Of a stretch of DNA of 64,000 nucleotides, positions 1 to 9,894 are shown in pieces. Source of the stretch: Codonopsis lanceolata (Eukaryota > Streptophyta > Magnoliopsida > Asterales > Campanulaceae); assembly GCA_013146195.2 (NCBI GenBank), contig CM028378.1, positions 76,289,254 to 76,353,253 on the forward strand, read 5' to 3'. Made by a program: the position numbers and the translations under genes. The notes beneath the pieces were generated by a model that did no database searches, was not told the origin of the DNA, and saw nothing but the letters and a program-made list of their open reading frames with translations. Within the stretch, counting starts at the first letter, position 1; every line of letters begins with the position of its first letter.

Positions 1-1757
1 AAGTATACTTTTGGTAAAAAAATGCCAAAAATACCCTTAATGAACAGAAAACGTGCTCACAAAGCTTCCGTTCAAATATTGCGATGTACAAAAACACGCA
101 TCACATTGCACAAATTTAATCATAAACACATAATGAATTTGGCACCGAAAGGAGTGGTTGGAAAAATTGTTTAAGGAAAGGAACCTCGCTATAAGTAAAT
201 CACAAAACCTTTGAATGCAAAGAAAGAATAGTAAGACTACTTGACGAACTGAGAGAAGGAGAAACCAGAGGCTACTTCGCTGAACTTGGTTGCACGTTGG
301 AACAATTCTATGACTCTTTAAACCTATAGGCGGTTGGTCCGAAGAAAGTTATGTCAAAGAACCAAAAATCGTGCCACATAAAGCAATTTCCTTTGCCTAC
401 CCTCCAGTGGAACCTTGGTTCTTACTTCCCGCATTTTTTTTTTCATACTTGTGAGCTCTTGTCCTGAGCTTTAGTTTGGTGGTATTGAAGATATTATTTC
501 TATTTTATGAAAAGGTACCCAAAATGGTTTTGGCTTCGAATTTTCCACCAAAAATTGACCAAGTAAGCTTGAATCAAATCCGCAAGGATATTTCTTAACT
601 CTGATGCTTGCACCGCAAACTCTAATGCTTGCATTGAAAATTTTGGAGCTCGCATCGAAAATTTTGGTGCTCACATCGAAAATTCTGATTGAACTGTGTT
701 TCAAAGAACACACTGGAGTTGAAATTTACCCGAGGCTAAGGATCTTGGCTGAATTTGGAAGTGGAGACTACAAAGAAAGCTGGAGCAAGCTGAAGATGAT
801 GGCATCAAATTGAAGCAAGGGCAGGAACGGAGACGCGTCAGGCTGCTTTAGGTCGGATCTTTGTTGGAGAAGAGAAAGAGTGAGGAGATGAAAGAGATTG
901 CAGATGGTGAAGGATGAAGGCACTGAAACATGGGCAGCGGTGATTGAAGTTTGTAAGACCCTGAGTGTTTACGTACTTTGTTGTTGCTCGCGACCTTTGA
1001 GAGGTCCTAGGTCTTCGTGAACTTTCTTGGATGCATTTACATTCATAATAATCAAGTTTATAAAGTTTCCATGTGGTCACGACATTCAAAATATAGTCGT
1101 CGTTATAAGTTTGATTTTCGCGATTCGTGTATCGTATGAGTATCGCCTTTCGTATTTTCGTTGCACTTAATTTTAAATTAACTCTAGTTATGTGTTCGAG
1201 ACCCTTCATTAGGATTTTAACATACTTTAAAATATGTATGTATACTCGTTCGATCGTTGTTACGATTGTTAGTTTGTTCGTAATTTTAATGCGTCATACG
1301 ATGGGCGGAGTTGGGTTCGGATAGATTTGGATGCGTGGCGAAATGTTTTGTTCAAGATATCACCCAAGATCGTTTTAGTTTTATTTGAGACTTTTAAGGA
1401 TTTTAGTTTAAGTCCTTAGGGTCAGCCTGGCGAAGAAATTACGTCGTTTCGTCAAACAAAGTTCAAATGGGAAGCCTAGGGAAAAACTGCGAAGCATTCT
1501 TGCGTAACAATCTGAGCAACCTCTTCTTTTCTAATTTTGGAGAGAAATCTCCATCCTATCCCTCATTAAGCCCGCCCTTATAGCCTTGGAGACTACTCAT
1601 TGAAAGTATTTCAGCCCAAAACACCTCGTCCCTTCATTTTATCATCTTCATTCTTCATCATCTTTATCATCAACAAGAGAGAGAATGAGACAGAGGCAGA
1701 GACAGACAGAGACAAAGAGACTATGTGTGTTCTTGGTTTTTAGTAGGTGTGGGTGAT
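1..1757. repeat. Segment nearly identical to 32807-34577
   Basis: The whole stretch from the first base to the assembly gap reappears in the same orientation at 32807-34577, with only scattered substitutions and short indels. It begins with a terminal-repeat motif (ATACCCTTAATGAAC at 31-45) of the inverted-repeat family clustered at 27-33 kb. It contains a short reading stretch at about 620-813, shared by both copies, that I do not recognise, and from 952 an LTR-like sequence. No functional gene is supported. Because the left copy ends at a gap, it could be a real duplication or a collapsed or duplicated contig end. Confidence 0.9.
952..1757 (+). mobile_element. LTR-like fragment, left copy
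   Basis: The sequence starts TGTAAGACCCTGAG and runs into the gap. Its first 300 bases align by eye with the minus-strand solo LTR at 20989-21880: shared blocks include CTCGCGAC, TCCTAGGTCTTCG, GCATTTACATTC and ATAAGTTTGATTTT. This suggests the 5' part of a related Gypsy-type LTR. A second copy starts at 33767. The end of the LTR is not visible because of the gap. Confidence 0.55.
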
Positions 1758-1759
1758 CC

Positions 1760-1859
1760 NNNNNNNNNNNNNNNNNNNNNNNNNNNNNNNNNNNNNNNNN
1801 NNNNNNNNNNNNNNNNNNNNNNNNNNNNNNNNNNNNNNNNNNNNNNNNNNNNNNNNNNN
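1760..1859. other. Assembly gap of 100 Ns
   Basis: Exactly 100 consecutive N characters, the usual placeholder for a gap of unknown length. It separates the LTR-like fragment on the left from the start of a Harbinger transposase on the right, so these two need not be neighbours in the real chromosome. Confidence 0.99.
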
Positions 1860-2027
1860 TGCTTCGCTGGAGGTTACTAGTTCCCTCATGATTTGACACT
1901 TGGACGCCGATGGCCGAGACGCTTCAAAATACGTTTCTAGCTGTTCAAACAAAGTATCTATATCTTCGTGATTCATTGACATCTCGTATTTGGGCATTCC
2001 AGAATTGAAACTAGAACTTGAAGACAT
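1860..2027 (-). CDS. PIF/Harbinger transposase, N-terminal start only
   Basis: A minus-strand reading frame begins with ATG at 2025-2027 (MSSSSSFNSGMPKYEMSM...) and runs 56 codons into the gap. It lies downstream of, and in the same orientation as, the Harbinger ORF1 remnant at 2502-3696. That is the arrangement of two-gene plant PIF/Harbinger elements, where ORF2 encodes the DDE nuclease. The catalytic domain is not in the window, so the assignment rests on position and on the Ser-rich and acidic N-terminus. The frame extends upstream of this ATG to an earlier Met near 2120, but the later ATG follows a TATA-like, AT-rich leader. Confidence 0.5.
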
Positions 2028-2149
2028 GATTGTAGTTAGGTATGAAATGAAGGGCGGATGATTAGTTGGAGTGTTTATACTACAATATTTATAGGCCAAG
2101 GGAAAATAATGAAATGTCACGTATTAATAAATTATTTGAAAAGTTAAAA

Positions 2150-2350
2150 GATAAAGCTAAAGATAAAGCTAAAGGAAAAGCTAAAAGAAAAGACTAAAGC
2201 TAAAGCTAAAGCTAAACAATAATGAAGAGTTTTCTGTACACAATAAATAGTATCTACTTAAACAAGCACATTACATTAATATTACATTACATTAATATTA
2301 CACATTACATTACATTACATTAATATTAACATTACATTAATATCATAGGA
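2150..2350. repeat. AAAGCTAAA and ATTACATTAAT simple repeats
   Basis: Two adjacent low-complexity tracts lie between the transposase start and ORF1 of the Harbinger element. The first repeats AAAGCTAAA-like words (about 2150-2215). The second repeats TTACATTAATATTACA-like words (about 2265-2345). No gene is seen between 2030 and 2500. Confidence 0.8.
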
Positions 2351-2501
2351 ATTGGAAATCAAAAAATAGAAAGACAAATTATAATAATATCTACTTAACA
2401 GTTCACGGTACAACCGAGTGCAATCATCTTCCTCTTCTGCTGTTTTGTTTTCTTTTTTCACCAGAATCTCCCATTGTTTGAATAAACGATCCTTTACGGC
2501 C

Positions 2502-3696
2502 TCATCCCTTCTTCCTTTTTTCTTCCTCTAGCTTTATTTGTGCAAAGTTCATCCATCGGTCAAAATTGTCATTAAACACGCTGTCGATTTCATTTGCTTT
2601 CTTTAACTCTTCAAGTTGAGCCTCCTTAACTTTTCCTTTTCCTTTATTCTTTGAAGCTTTTCTGCCGGGAGGTCGAGCTGGAAATGCAGTTGAGGCTTCT
2701 TCTAAGATTGGAGGAAGAATTCGAAAAATGACCGGCTTCATTTATTCGACTTCTCTTCGAGCCACTACTGTCGCTCAATTTTGAACCGCTTCAACATTGT
2801 CGCCCACCACTTTGGTATTTTTCGAAGGACTCCCCAAGCTTCCATTAAGGTGAAACGTTTTCCCTCATCAGCTTGATAAATAATATGTGCCTTGTTAATG
2901 ACATCATCATCATTCCACCCACTTGCTTTGGTAGCTAAGGCATGGTTAAAGGCTCCTGAGAATTTTGCAGCTGCCCTTGACACCTTTCCAAAATGATTTT
3001 TACATTGACATGAATTTCGGTTAAGACCCTCCTCTTTATGTGTATTGTAACAATCTGCAACTTTTTGCCAAAATTGGGTAGAAGTTTGGTTTGTACCAAC
3101 ATAAACGTCGGTAGTCACATTCTCCCAAGATTTACACAGATTTTTGGTCTCGTTTATGGACCACTTTACTCTTGTTGTTGATTTTCCACTTTGAGGAGTA
3201 TTTTCATCAACCAAGACATCCTCATCTGCCTCTTCAACATTAACTGGTTCTGGTTGTGTTGAAAATTGAGGCAAATTTGAAAGGGGGGACTACCTGGAAC
3301 ATATTCATGAGTAGAACTTCCCATCACTCCCATAGGAAAATACCCTTGGCTGAACTGTGATTGTTGTGATGAAAAAAGTGAATGAGTATTTCCAAATTGT
3401 TGTTGCGGCATATGAGAAAATGAGGCAAATGATTGGTGCGGCATATGAGAAAATGGCAGAAAATTTCCAAATTGTTGAGGATTTTGAAGATTTTTCATAC
3501 CTCCGATATTTGGAAAATTTTGGAATTGTTGTACTGAAGGCTGATTTTCGAAATCAAAAATATTATGATAGGATGATGCTTGGTTTTGTGAAGTTGGTTG
3601 GAGAATTTGACGAGCAGAGTATTGATTTGGCATAGATGAACGTGAATTATCTTCTTTTTCATCATTTTTTTTACGAGATGAATTACGTGAAGTCAT
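2502..3696 (-). pseudogene. PIF/Harbinger ORF1 (Myb/trihelix-like) remnant
   Basis: Three minus-strand frames read as one protein when joined. The first (3696-3166) starts MTSRNSSRKK and continues with a Gln/Phe/Pro-rich region (repeated QQFGN, SFSHMP). The second (3274-2765) carries the Myb/SANT or trihelix-like DNA-binding domain (VKWSINETKNLCKSW, FWQKVADCYN, CKNHFGK, and the WNDDDVI helix). The third (2741-2502) has the basic RPPGRKASKNKGKGK tract and a Glu/Lys-rich helix typical of the C-terminal region seen in these proteins. In plant PIF/Harbinger elements ORF1 assists the ORF2 nuclease in transposition. A G7 run near 3280 probably caused the first frameshift, and a stop at about 2765 separates the third part. 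Inactive as it stands. Confidence 0.82.
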
Positions 3697-3959
3697 CGAT
3701 GAAGTTCTAAATCAGTAAAAATAACAATACTACAATAATGACATTAATTGACTACTAAATAATAATAATACTACTAATAATAATAATAACAACAACAATA
3801 CTACTTAAATAAGAACAATAAACAATATCAATGGAAATATTAATTACACTAATATTAATATCTATTACCAACATTAATAATAAAAAATTATCTTGCCTAG
3901 TAAATAATTATAAATTACTTAACAAGTAAATAAATATTAATATCTAAATATTTAATAAC

Positions 3960-4390
3960 AATATTAAATATTGATTAAAAAATCAAATTTAAAGAGATGG
4001 AAGAGAGAAAAATGGCTAGAAACTTGAAAAATTCGTAGAAAAATTTTCTGATATCCAAATGAAACAAACTAAGTCTCTATTTATAGGTAAAAATGTGTAC
4101 TTTAATTCAGGAAAAAAAAATAAAAAAAAAGTAGTTTTTAAAGCTAAAAATTGGTCAAGAAAAGTTGGGGTGGAAAAGTAATTCGGTCCAATAGAATTTG
4201 GACAAGTGGAAAGGAGCATGTGAAGGGAAAAGGGAATTGTCGGCGACTGGTCCCTTTTGTTTCACCAAAACGCTCGGTTTTGGTTTAATTTTTGTCCAGG
4301 CGATGTCGTTTTGGCTGATTTTTTTTTCTTAAGCGTGGGAGCTTAAGATGTTCCCAAAACACCTTTATGCTTAACTAAGCATTCTTTAGC
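3960..4390 (-). promoter_or_regulatory. Promoter and leader block of the Harbinger family
   Basis: On the minus strand this block contains a TATAAATA box (about 4079-4086), a CT-rich leader and then the AT-rich run leading to ORF1. The same block occurs on the plus strand at 18085-18460 and 24563-24860, including the words ACCTATAAATAGAGACTTAG, TTTCTACGA and CCATCTCTTTAAATTTGA. The outer end near 4390 contains GGGAGCTAAAG on the minus strand, matched by GGGAGCATAAAG at about 18088, which probably marks the transposon terminus. Promoter activity is inferred from the TATA box and its conservation in three copies. Confidence 0.6.
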
Positions 4391-4451
4391 TCCCTTGTTA
4401 TTTGCTGGAATCCTTTAAGCAATTGGTTTAGATCCTTTGTTGTTTTAAGCC

Positions 4452-4690
4452 TAATAAATTTTCCTTTATTGTGTCACTTTCAACCTTAAAATGTGTCACG
4501 TTTGACTTTAAACGTGTCATTTAGTATTTCGTTAAAGTTTATTAAGATCCGTCAAGTATCTCAAGGCAATTGATGTTAACGAGGCTGACAAAGGATTAAA
4601 CTGTAAGGCGTGGGAAACATAAGAATTTCAGCGACAAACCTTGAAAGTGCAGGGGCACCGGAGCAAAATGACACATCACAATAGAAATGA
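4452..4690 (+). repeat. Direct repeat, copy 1 (partner 5122-5345)
   Basis: About 230 bases, containing TTTATTGTGTCA, AACGTGTCATTTAGTATTTC, AAACTGTAAGGCGTG and AAAGTGCAGGG, reappear in the same orientation at 5122-5345 with scattered mismatches. Between the copies lie a short tandem array and a Tourist-like MITE. No coding frame is recognisable in either copy. Confidence 0.85.
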
Positions 4691-4785
4691 CACATTTAAT
4701 ACTAAAAAGTGACACTCTTAATACTAAAAAGTTATACATTTAATACTAAAAAGTGACACTTTAATACTAAAAAGTTACACATTAA
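4687..4785 (+). repeat. Tandem array of a ~22-bp unit
   Basis: The word TTTAATACTAAAAAGT(G/T)ACAC occurs about four times head to tail with small variations, ending at the left target duplication of the MITE at 4786. Confidence 0.85.
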
Positions 4786-5085
4786 GGTGTCGTTTGGTAG
4801 CTAGTATTAAAGCCAGATAGGATTAATAAGCCGAGTTGTCTGACGTTTAGTACGTAATAGGTGGTCGGGACTAATAGCACGAGTTATCCGGATAAAGTCA
4901 TTATCCCCTCACTATTAATACAAGGGGGAAGGTGGTATTATTAACGCCCTCACTAAAAAAAATTGAGATTAACATTTGTAATCTCAAAACTACCTCCGAA
5001 ATACAAGTGAGGATTAATAGCGAGGGCACTAATAGTACTGAGATTAATAATACTGATTATCCTTGTCCGACTACCAAACAAGCCC
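4786..5085. mobile_element. Tourist-like MITE with TAA target duplication
   Basis: The element begins GGTGTCGTTTGGTAG and ends CTACCAAACAAGCCC, whose complement is GGGCTTGTTTGGTAG: a terminal inverted repeat of about 15 bases with two mismatches. It is flanked on both sides by TAA (4783-4785 and 5086-5088), the TWA target duplication typical of the PIF/Harbinger superfamily. It is 300 bp long with no coding capacity. Internal words AATAGYACGAG and GGATTAATAGCGAGG are part of longer imperfect inverted structure. Confidence 0.82.
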
Positions 5086-5121
5086 TAAGAGTATTCCTTT
5101 GAATTTTAATGATAATTAAAT

Positions 5122-5345
5122 AAATTTCCCTTTATTGTGTCATTTTCAACCTTAAAATGTGTCACGTTTGGCTTTAAACGTGTCATTTAGTATTTCGTTA
5201 AAGTCTATTAAGATCGGTCAAGTATTTTAAGACAATTGATGCTAACGGGACTGATAAATGATTAAACTGTAAGGCGTGAGAAACATAAAAATTTCGACGA
5301 CAAACTTTGAAAGTGCAGGGACACCGGAGCAAAAAGACACATCAC
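5122..5345 (+). repeat. Direct repeat, copy 2 (partner 4452-4690)
   Basis: Second copy of the 230-bp repeat. Differences include CTATTAAGATCGG for TTATTAAGATCCG and ACGGGACTGATAAATG for ACGAGGCTGACAAAGG. The divergence is too large for a very recent duplication. The following 5360-5480 contains no recognised gene. Confidence 0.85.
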
Positions 5346-5466
5346 AATTACACCACAATAAAACTGAAAAAAAGCACTGAGGGGGGTTTCAAACCTTAGA
5401 CCCGCTCTCAATTCTCCAAGAATTAAGAGTTATGCTGCGAACCAATTAAGCATATTCGTTTTTATG

Positions 5467-5590
5467 ATTTTTTATAGCATATTATTTATTTATTATAACC
5501 CGCGAATTTTTAAATAGGCGAAACACTCATTTTAAAAATGATTTTTTATAACATATTATTTATTTATTATGATCCACGAATTTTTAACAG
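5467..5590 (+). repeat. Short tandem duplication, ~75-bp period
   Basis: The words ATTTTTTATA(G/A)CATATTATTT and CGAATTTTTAA occur twice in the same order about 75 bases apart. No gene is seen between 5350 and 6285. Short reading frames here (for example near 5811-6029) have no recognised domain. Confidence 0.7.
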
Positions 5591-6284
5591 AACCCCTAAA
5601 TGTTACACCGAAAAACCCTAAATGTAACATCATTTAAGAGGTTAAATTACCAAACTGTCCTCCTTTGGTTTTAAAATAAAAAATATTAAACTTTAAAATA
5701 GCTTTGTTTACCAAACTACCCTCCTTCCATTTAAAAAAAAACTCAATTAAAATCAAATAAAAAAAAGACATTTTTGTTCCGAATCTTACTCAGTCTCAAC
5801 AAAGAAATGGATGAAGCTTGGCAAAATCAAAAAATCATCGCCAGAGCAACCAAACAAATTCCTAGCAGCCCTATCAAACATTATCACCACAACCACCTTC
5901 GTATCCGTAGCTATGGACAACTACACACAAAAACCCACCAATGACGATCACTTTTTTTTTCTACAAATATTTTCAAAACATTCCCGCATAAGAAGAAGTA
6001 ATATTCTATTGAAACAAACAAGGTATTAAATTTAATTTCCTACTTACAAGAACACGAAAGAGGCGTTTAGTAGCGGAGGAAGGGTTAACAGAAATGTTGT
6101 TGTTGAAATTGCGGATTTGCGGAGCGGAGATGGTGTTGACGCCGTGGATGGTCTTCTCACATGTTGAGCAAACCCCATAGCGAGAGGTTGGTGTAATCCA
6201 TGGCTACCACTGTGCACGTTAACGTTGTTGGCTTGTCTCCTTCCATTGCTGATGTTGCCGCCGCCTCCCGACTTAGTTTATCTC

Positions 6285-6560
6285 TCAAGTCGCCACTTTT
6301 TCTTAAAATTTTTTGAAAAAAGTCGTCAGCTTTAAAAAAAAATTGACAAAAGACGCCAAGTTTTTTATAAAAAATATGAAAAAATCGCCAAGGAGTTTTT
6401 TGAAAAAAAAATAAAAAATCGCTAGGCTTTTATAAAAGATTTAACAAAAATCACTAGGTGTTTTATAAAAAAATGAAAAAAATCGTCAAGTTGTTTAAAA
6501 AATAGGTAAAAAAGTCGCTAGCCTAAAAAAATTGTCAGGTCTGAAAAAACGTCAACTTCC
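6285..6560 (+). repeat. Degenerate minisatellite of AAAATCGCCAAG-type units
   Basis: About seven degenerate units carry the core (A/G)TCG(C/T)(C/T)A(A/G)G followed by TTTTTTATAAAAA-type stretches and a further A-run. Unit length varies around 35-45 bases. It borders a sequence (6060-6290) that may contain a gene fragment I cannot name. Confidence 0.7.
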
Positions 6561-8480
6561 TTACCGTTTTCTTCTTCTTACAGTTTTCTTCTTCTGGTTT
6601 TTTTTTTCTTCTTTAAACATGATTTTTAATATCGAAAAAATATATATATATATTGAGCACAATGTAGGTAACAGCTTACCGTAAAAGAATAATTTGAAGA
6701 ATCATCATGAACGTTGTTATTTGGATCGGAATTCACTAAATAAATTGTTGGAAAGGAACAAGTTTAGGGTTTATAGTTAATTGTGAAGAAGGATTTGACA
6801 TATATTTATAGGAGGATTAATTGAAACTCCTTTATATTAAAGGAAAATGATAAGGATTAATTAGTAATTAGAGTTTATGGTTAATTGTAACTTTTTTTAT
6901 AAAAGGAGTAATTAGTAAATAAACTATTTAATAAATGTGGTATTTAGTATTTTTTGTGTGGCATTTAGGGCCACTCATTTTTAAATGAGTGAAACACTCA
7001 TTTAAAAAAAGCAGAATGTAGGGTTGAGATTGTGATGAACAAGGCTACCGCTGCTCTGTTAAGCCAGCCAGCTTATGGGCTGGGTAGCCCCCGGCGAGGA
7101 TGGAAATCTTCCATACATACGCCTTTAGAGCCCGACTCAGTATAGCCTCCAACCCAACCACTACTCTTAATCTTATCTTAACCCTTCAAATCTTAATCTT
7201 AACCCTTCAAATCTCCTTAATGCCCCCACTTGGGTTACAAACCCATGTTACTGAGCTCGGCGATTCAGCACTCTTTGATCCAGGTTTATAAAGAATTGAT
7301 TCACTTTGTAAATGCACGATGTGGGATGATGCAAGGCTGCAAGCATTCTTTGTAGAAGAGAGAGAGAGAGAGTAGTTTGTTTCCTTCATAGTTTCATATA
7401 TTTCTACTTTTTCTTTTGTGTGCCAAAATGCTTGGAAAAGGGTTAGAGAGGGGGAGAATTTCGTGAGAGATGGGAGAGAAAGAGAGGGATGGGGTTAGTG
7501 GTGGTGGTGGTGGAGAAGGTATGGTTTTGATGGAGCCCAAATCGCACCAAAAATAGAAACCATTGAACCCCCCAAATGCAATGACGGGCAAACTACTGGG
7601 GAGTAATCACTATCAGTTACTCCATTGGAGAGGGAGAAAGAAAGAAAAGGGCTTCATCTTCATCAAATTTCAGGTGCTCTTCTATAATTTCTTCGTTTAA
7701 TTATCCAATAAGATGATTAACTTTTGATTGATTTGTCTTGAATTTTGTGTTTAGATTCAACTCAAAGTTAACTATTCCATCCGCCCATAGGGATGCTCTG
7801 ATTTTTTTATTGTCAATTTAACCAGTTTTCGAATGGATATTTGACCGATGTCAATTGGGTGTTTGGGTTAGGTATAATAGCTCATAGCCTAACCCACACC
7901 TATCCATTAACATCCAATTGCTACCCCTAGTTGTACGGGTTGTCGAATGATTATAAATTTGATAACTACAAATCTATGAATCTTGTTACCAAATTTTATT
8001 TTATTTGTTTATTAAATGAAAGGCAAGAGAACCGAGTGACATTGAAATATTGAATAGATATCTCTTTTTTATTATTGAGATTAGTGCAAACAAAATAAAG
8101 AACAAAATTGTATTTCAAATCTAGAGAAAGTAACTTCTCTTCTCAAGTCTCATGGCTTGAGCCCACTCTTGTTGCTTGGTTGTTTGCTGCTCATATTAGT
8201 TCTTTTCTTTTTTTTATTTTGATGCCTATAGAAACATTTGCGTTTTTGTTGTTTTGTTGTTTTTTTTAAATTGTTTTTCCTTCTACATTGTGAGCGCGTA
8301 CTCATCGTCATTTTGGTGTAAACTTTGTAGTAGTCCTGTGATTTATATGTGATTTCAATGCTAACTTGACTTATAGAACTCATGTCTCATGTGTTGAATT
8401 TGGAAGAAGACCTACTAAGAGAACCATTGTCTCAAATGACCATATCTACAAGCTATAAGAAAGTAAAAGAGAAAGATATT
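6560..8480. other. No recognisable gene
   Basis: This stretch is mostly AT-rich. It includes a perfect short hairpin near 6972 (CACTCATTTTTAAATGAGTG), a twofold repeat of TCTTAATCTTAACCCTTCAAA near 7165-7215, GA- and GGT-rich tracts at 7360-7520 and an AG-rich tract at 7620-7660. I see no domain, splice-consistent gene or transposon end that I can support. Confidence 0.6.
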
Positions 8481-8490
8481 ATTGTATTAA

Positions 8491-9813
8491 GGATAATATA
8501 ATTTTTTGGTCCCTGAACTATCCCAATATTATGCATTTGGTCACTGTACTTTTTTTGAAATGTGTTTGGTCCCTTAATTCGATTTTTTTGGTTAATTCCC
8601 CCTTCCTACCGTTACCGTTATCGTTACTACAAAAATTAACTTTGGCTAACTTTTCATAATGTCCAAACTATAGGGAGTTAACGTGTCAATTAAAAAATTA
8701 AACACTTAAACTAAGTGACCCAATTACTGTAGAGGTCAAGGCCAACGTCTGGGATGCCATAATCGACTAGAATTGCCTGGGTGCCGGTGAGAGACTTCAT
8801 CTGGGTGTGACTAGAATCGGGGGCAGAGGAGGAGGCGACGGTGGGCAAGGCCTCGTAAGAGCCAAATTTCCTGGTGGTGTTGCCAACGAACTTGGAAACG
8901 GCGGCGTAAGTGACCATGAGGATGAGGGCAACGAACAAGACGTGGAGGACGAAGACGAGATCGAGGATGGCGGCGGCCCTGAGGTTGGAGTCGTCGAGAT
9001 CGCACTTGGTGGAGCCCTCGACGCCGCTAACGACATCGAGTGGCTTGTGGCAGCCCTCGGGAATGAAAGCGTCGACGTGGAGGGAGAGGCCAGTCTGGAG
9101 GCAGAGATAGGCGGCGAGGGCGAGGTCGGCGACGAAGAGCCTGGGTTGGCAGGCGAGGAGGAGGGAGAAAAAGAAGGAGAGAGCAGAGATGCGGGCGGAA
9201 ACGGAGTCGCACTTGGCTTCGAGGGAGGAGATCTGGAGGGAGGCGGAGGAGGAAGAGACGGAATACTGGAGGAAGAAGATGGCAGAGGCAAGGGCAAAGA
9301 AGAGATCGGAGGGAAAGGGGAGGGAATCGGAGAGGAGGAGGGCAATGGAGAGGAGGAGAAAGAGGAAGAGGACGGCGAGGGGCTGAAGGGATGTGAAGAG
9401 GTGGACGGGGGTGTGGCCAAGGAGGAGGGGGTCGGAGTAGGTAGAGATTAGGGTTTGGTGGGACTGAGCAATGAGGAGGAAGATGATGATGAGGTAGAGC
9501 TGTAGGTTGGTGACAAAGCAATTAGGGTTTCGCCTTTGATTTTAATTTTGATTTGAGGAAGAGAGAGAAAAAGGGGAATTGACCAAAAAAAAGTTACTTT
9601 AATTGATTGTTTAATTTTTCAAATTACACATTAACTCCATATGATTTGGACATTATGAAAAGTTAGCCAATGTTAATTTTTTAGTAACGGTAACGGTAGG
9701 AAGGGGAATTGACCAAAAAAATCGAATTGAGGGACCAAACACATTTCAAAAAAAGTACAGTGACCAAATGCATAGTATTGGGATAGTTCAGGGACCAAAA
9801 AATTATATTATCC
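8491..9813. mobile_element. Gene-carrying Mutator-like element (Pack-MULE 1)
   Basis: The element is bounded by a perfect 9-bp direct repeat TTGTATTAA (8482-8490 and 9814-9822), the target duplication size of Mutator-like elements. Its two ends are long inverted repeats (about 8491-8706 and 9613-9813). Both start GGATAATATAATTTTTTGG and stay similar for about 200 bases, including GGTCCCTGAACTATCCCAAT and CCTACCGTTACCGTTA. The interior contains no transposase, only a GC-rich host-like reading frame filling nearly all the space between the arms. This is the structure called a Pack-MULE. TIR similarity and the exact target duplication suggest fairly recent insertion. Confidence 0.93.
8711..9540 (-). 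pseudogene. Captured multi-pass membrane protein ORF lacking an ATG
   Basis: One minus-strand frame is open for about 276 codons, from an upstream TAA to TAG at 8711-8713. It reads through hydrophobic segments (NLQLYLIIIFLLIAQ, LAVLFLFLLLSIALLL, DLFFALASAIFFLQ, ISALSFFFSLLLAC, FVADLALAAYLCL, AAAILDLVFVLHVLF). Soluble landmarks are HVDAFIPEGCHK, SGVEGSTKCDLDD and KFGSYEALPTVA. It resembles a plant-specific family of small transmembrane proteins of unknown function. There is no in-frame ATG near the N-terminus: the start region reads ATTGCTTTGTCACC, where an ATG may have been lost. The last ~20 residues approach the TIR and may be element-derived. It is very GC-rich in the third codon position, unlike its AT-rich surroundings. 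Confidence 0.7.
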
Positions 9814-9894
9814 TTGTATTAATAAAGCCTTTAAACTAAAACCTATTATTTGAAGTAGCAGTTGAAATTACCGGCTGAAATTGTCAGATTATAA

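Noticed and set aside
620..813. Reading stretch ending EIYPRLRILAEFGSGDYKES, present in both copies of the repeat
   Set aside because: It looks protein-like, but I cannot name a family, and the upstream part is repetitive (KILELASKILVLTSKIL). Duplication rather than selection explains its conservation.
5360..5480. tRNA-like or SINE-like words (GGTTTCAAACC, AACCAATTAAGC)
   Set aside because: No cloverleaf can be drawn with both A and B boxes in a consistent orientation.
5811..6300. Possible small gene (MKLGKIKKSSPEQPNKFLAA...) and an opposite-strand Cys-containing stretch
   Set aside because: Protein-like composition, but I recognise no family and see no intron or partner exons; not enough to call a gene.
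8797..9521. Long Pro/Ser/Thr-rich and Arg/Pro-rich open frames on both strands across the Pack-MULE interior
   Set aside because: They are other-frame shadows of the GC-rich membrane-protein frame ending at 8711, which alone has coherent hydrophobic segments and recognisable conserved words.
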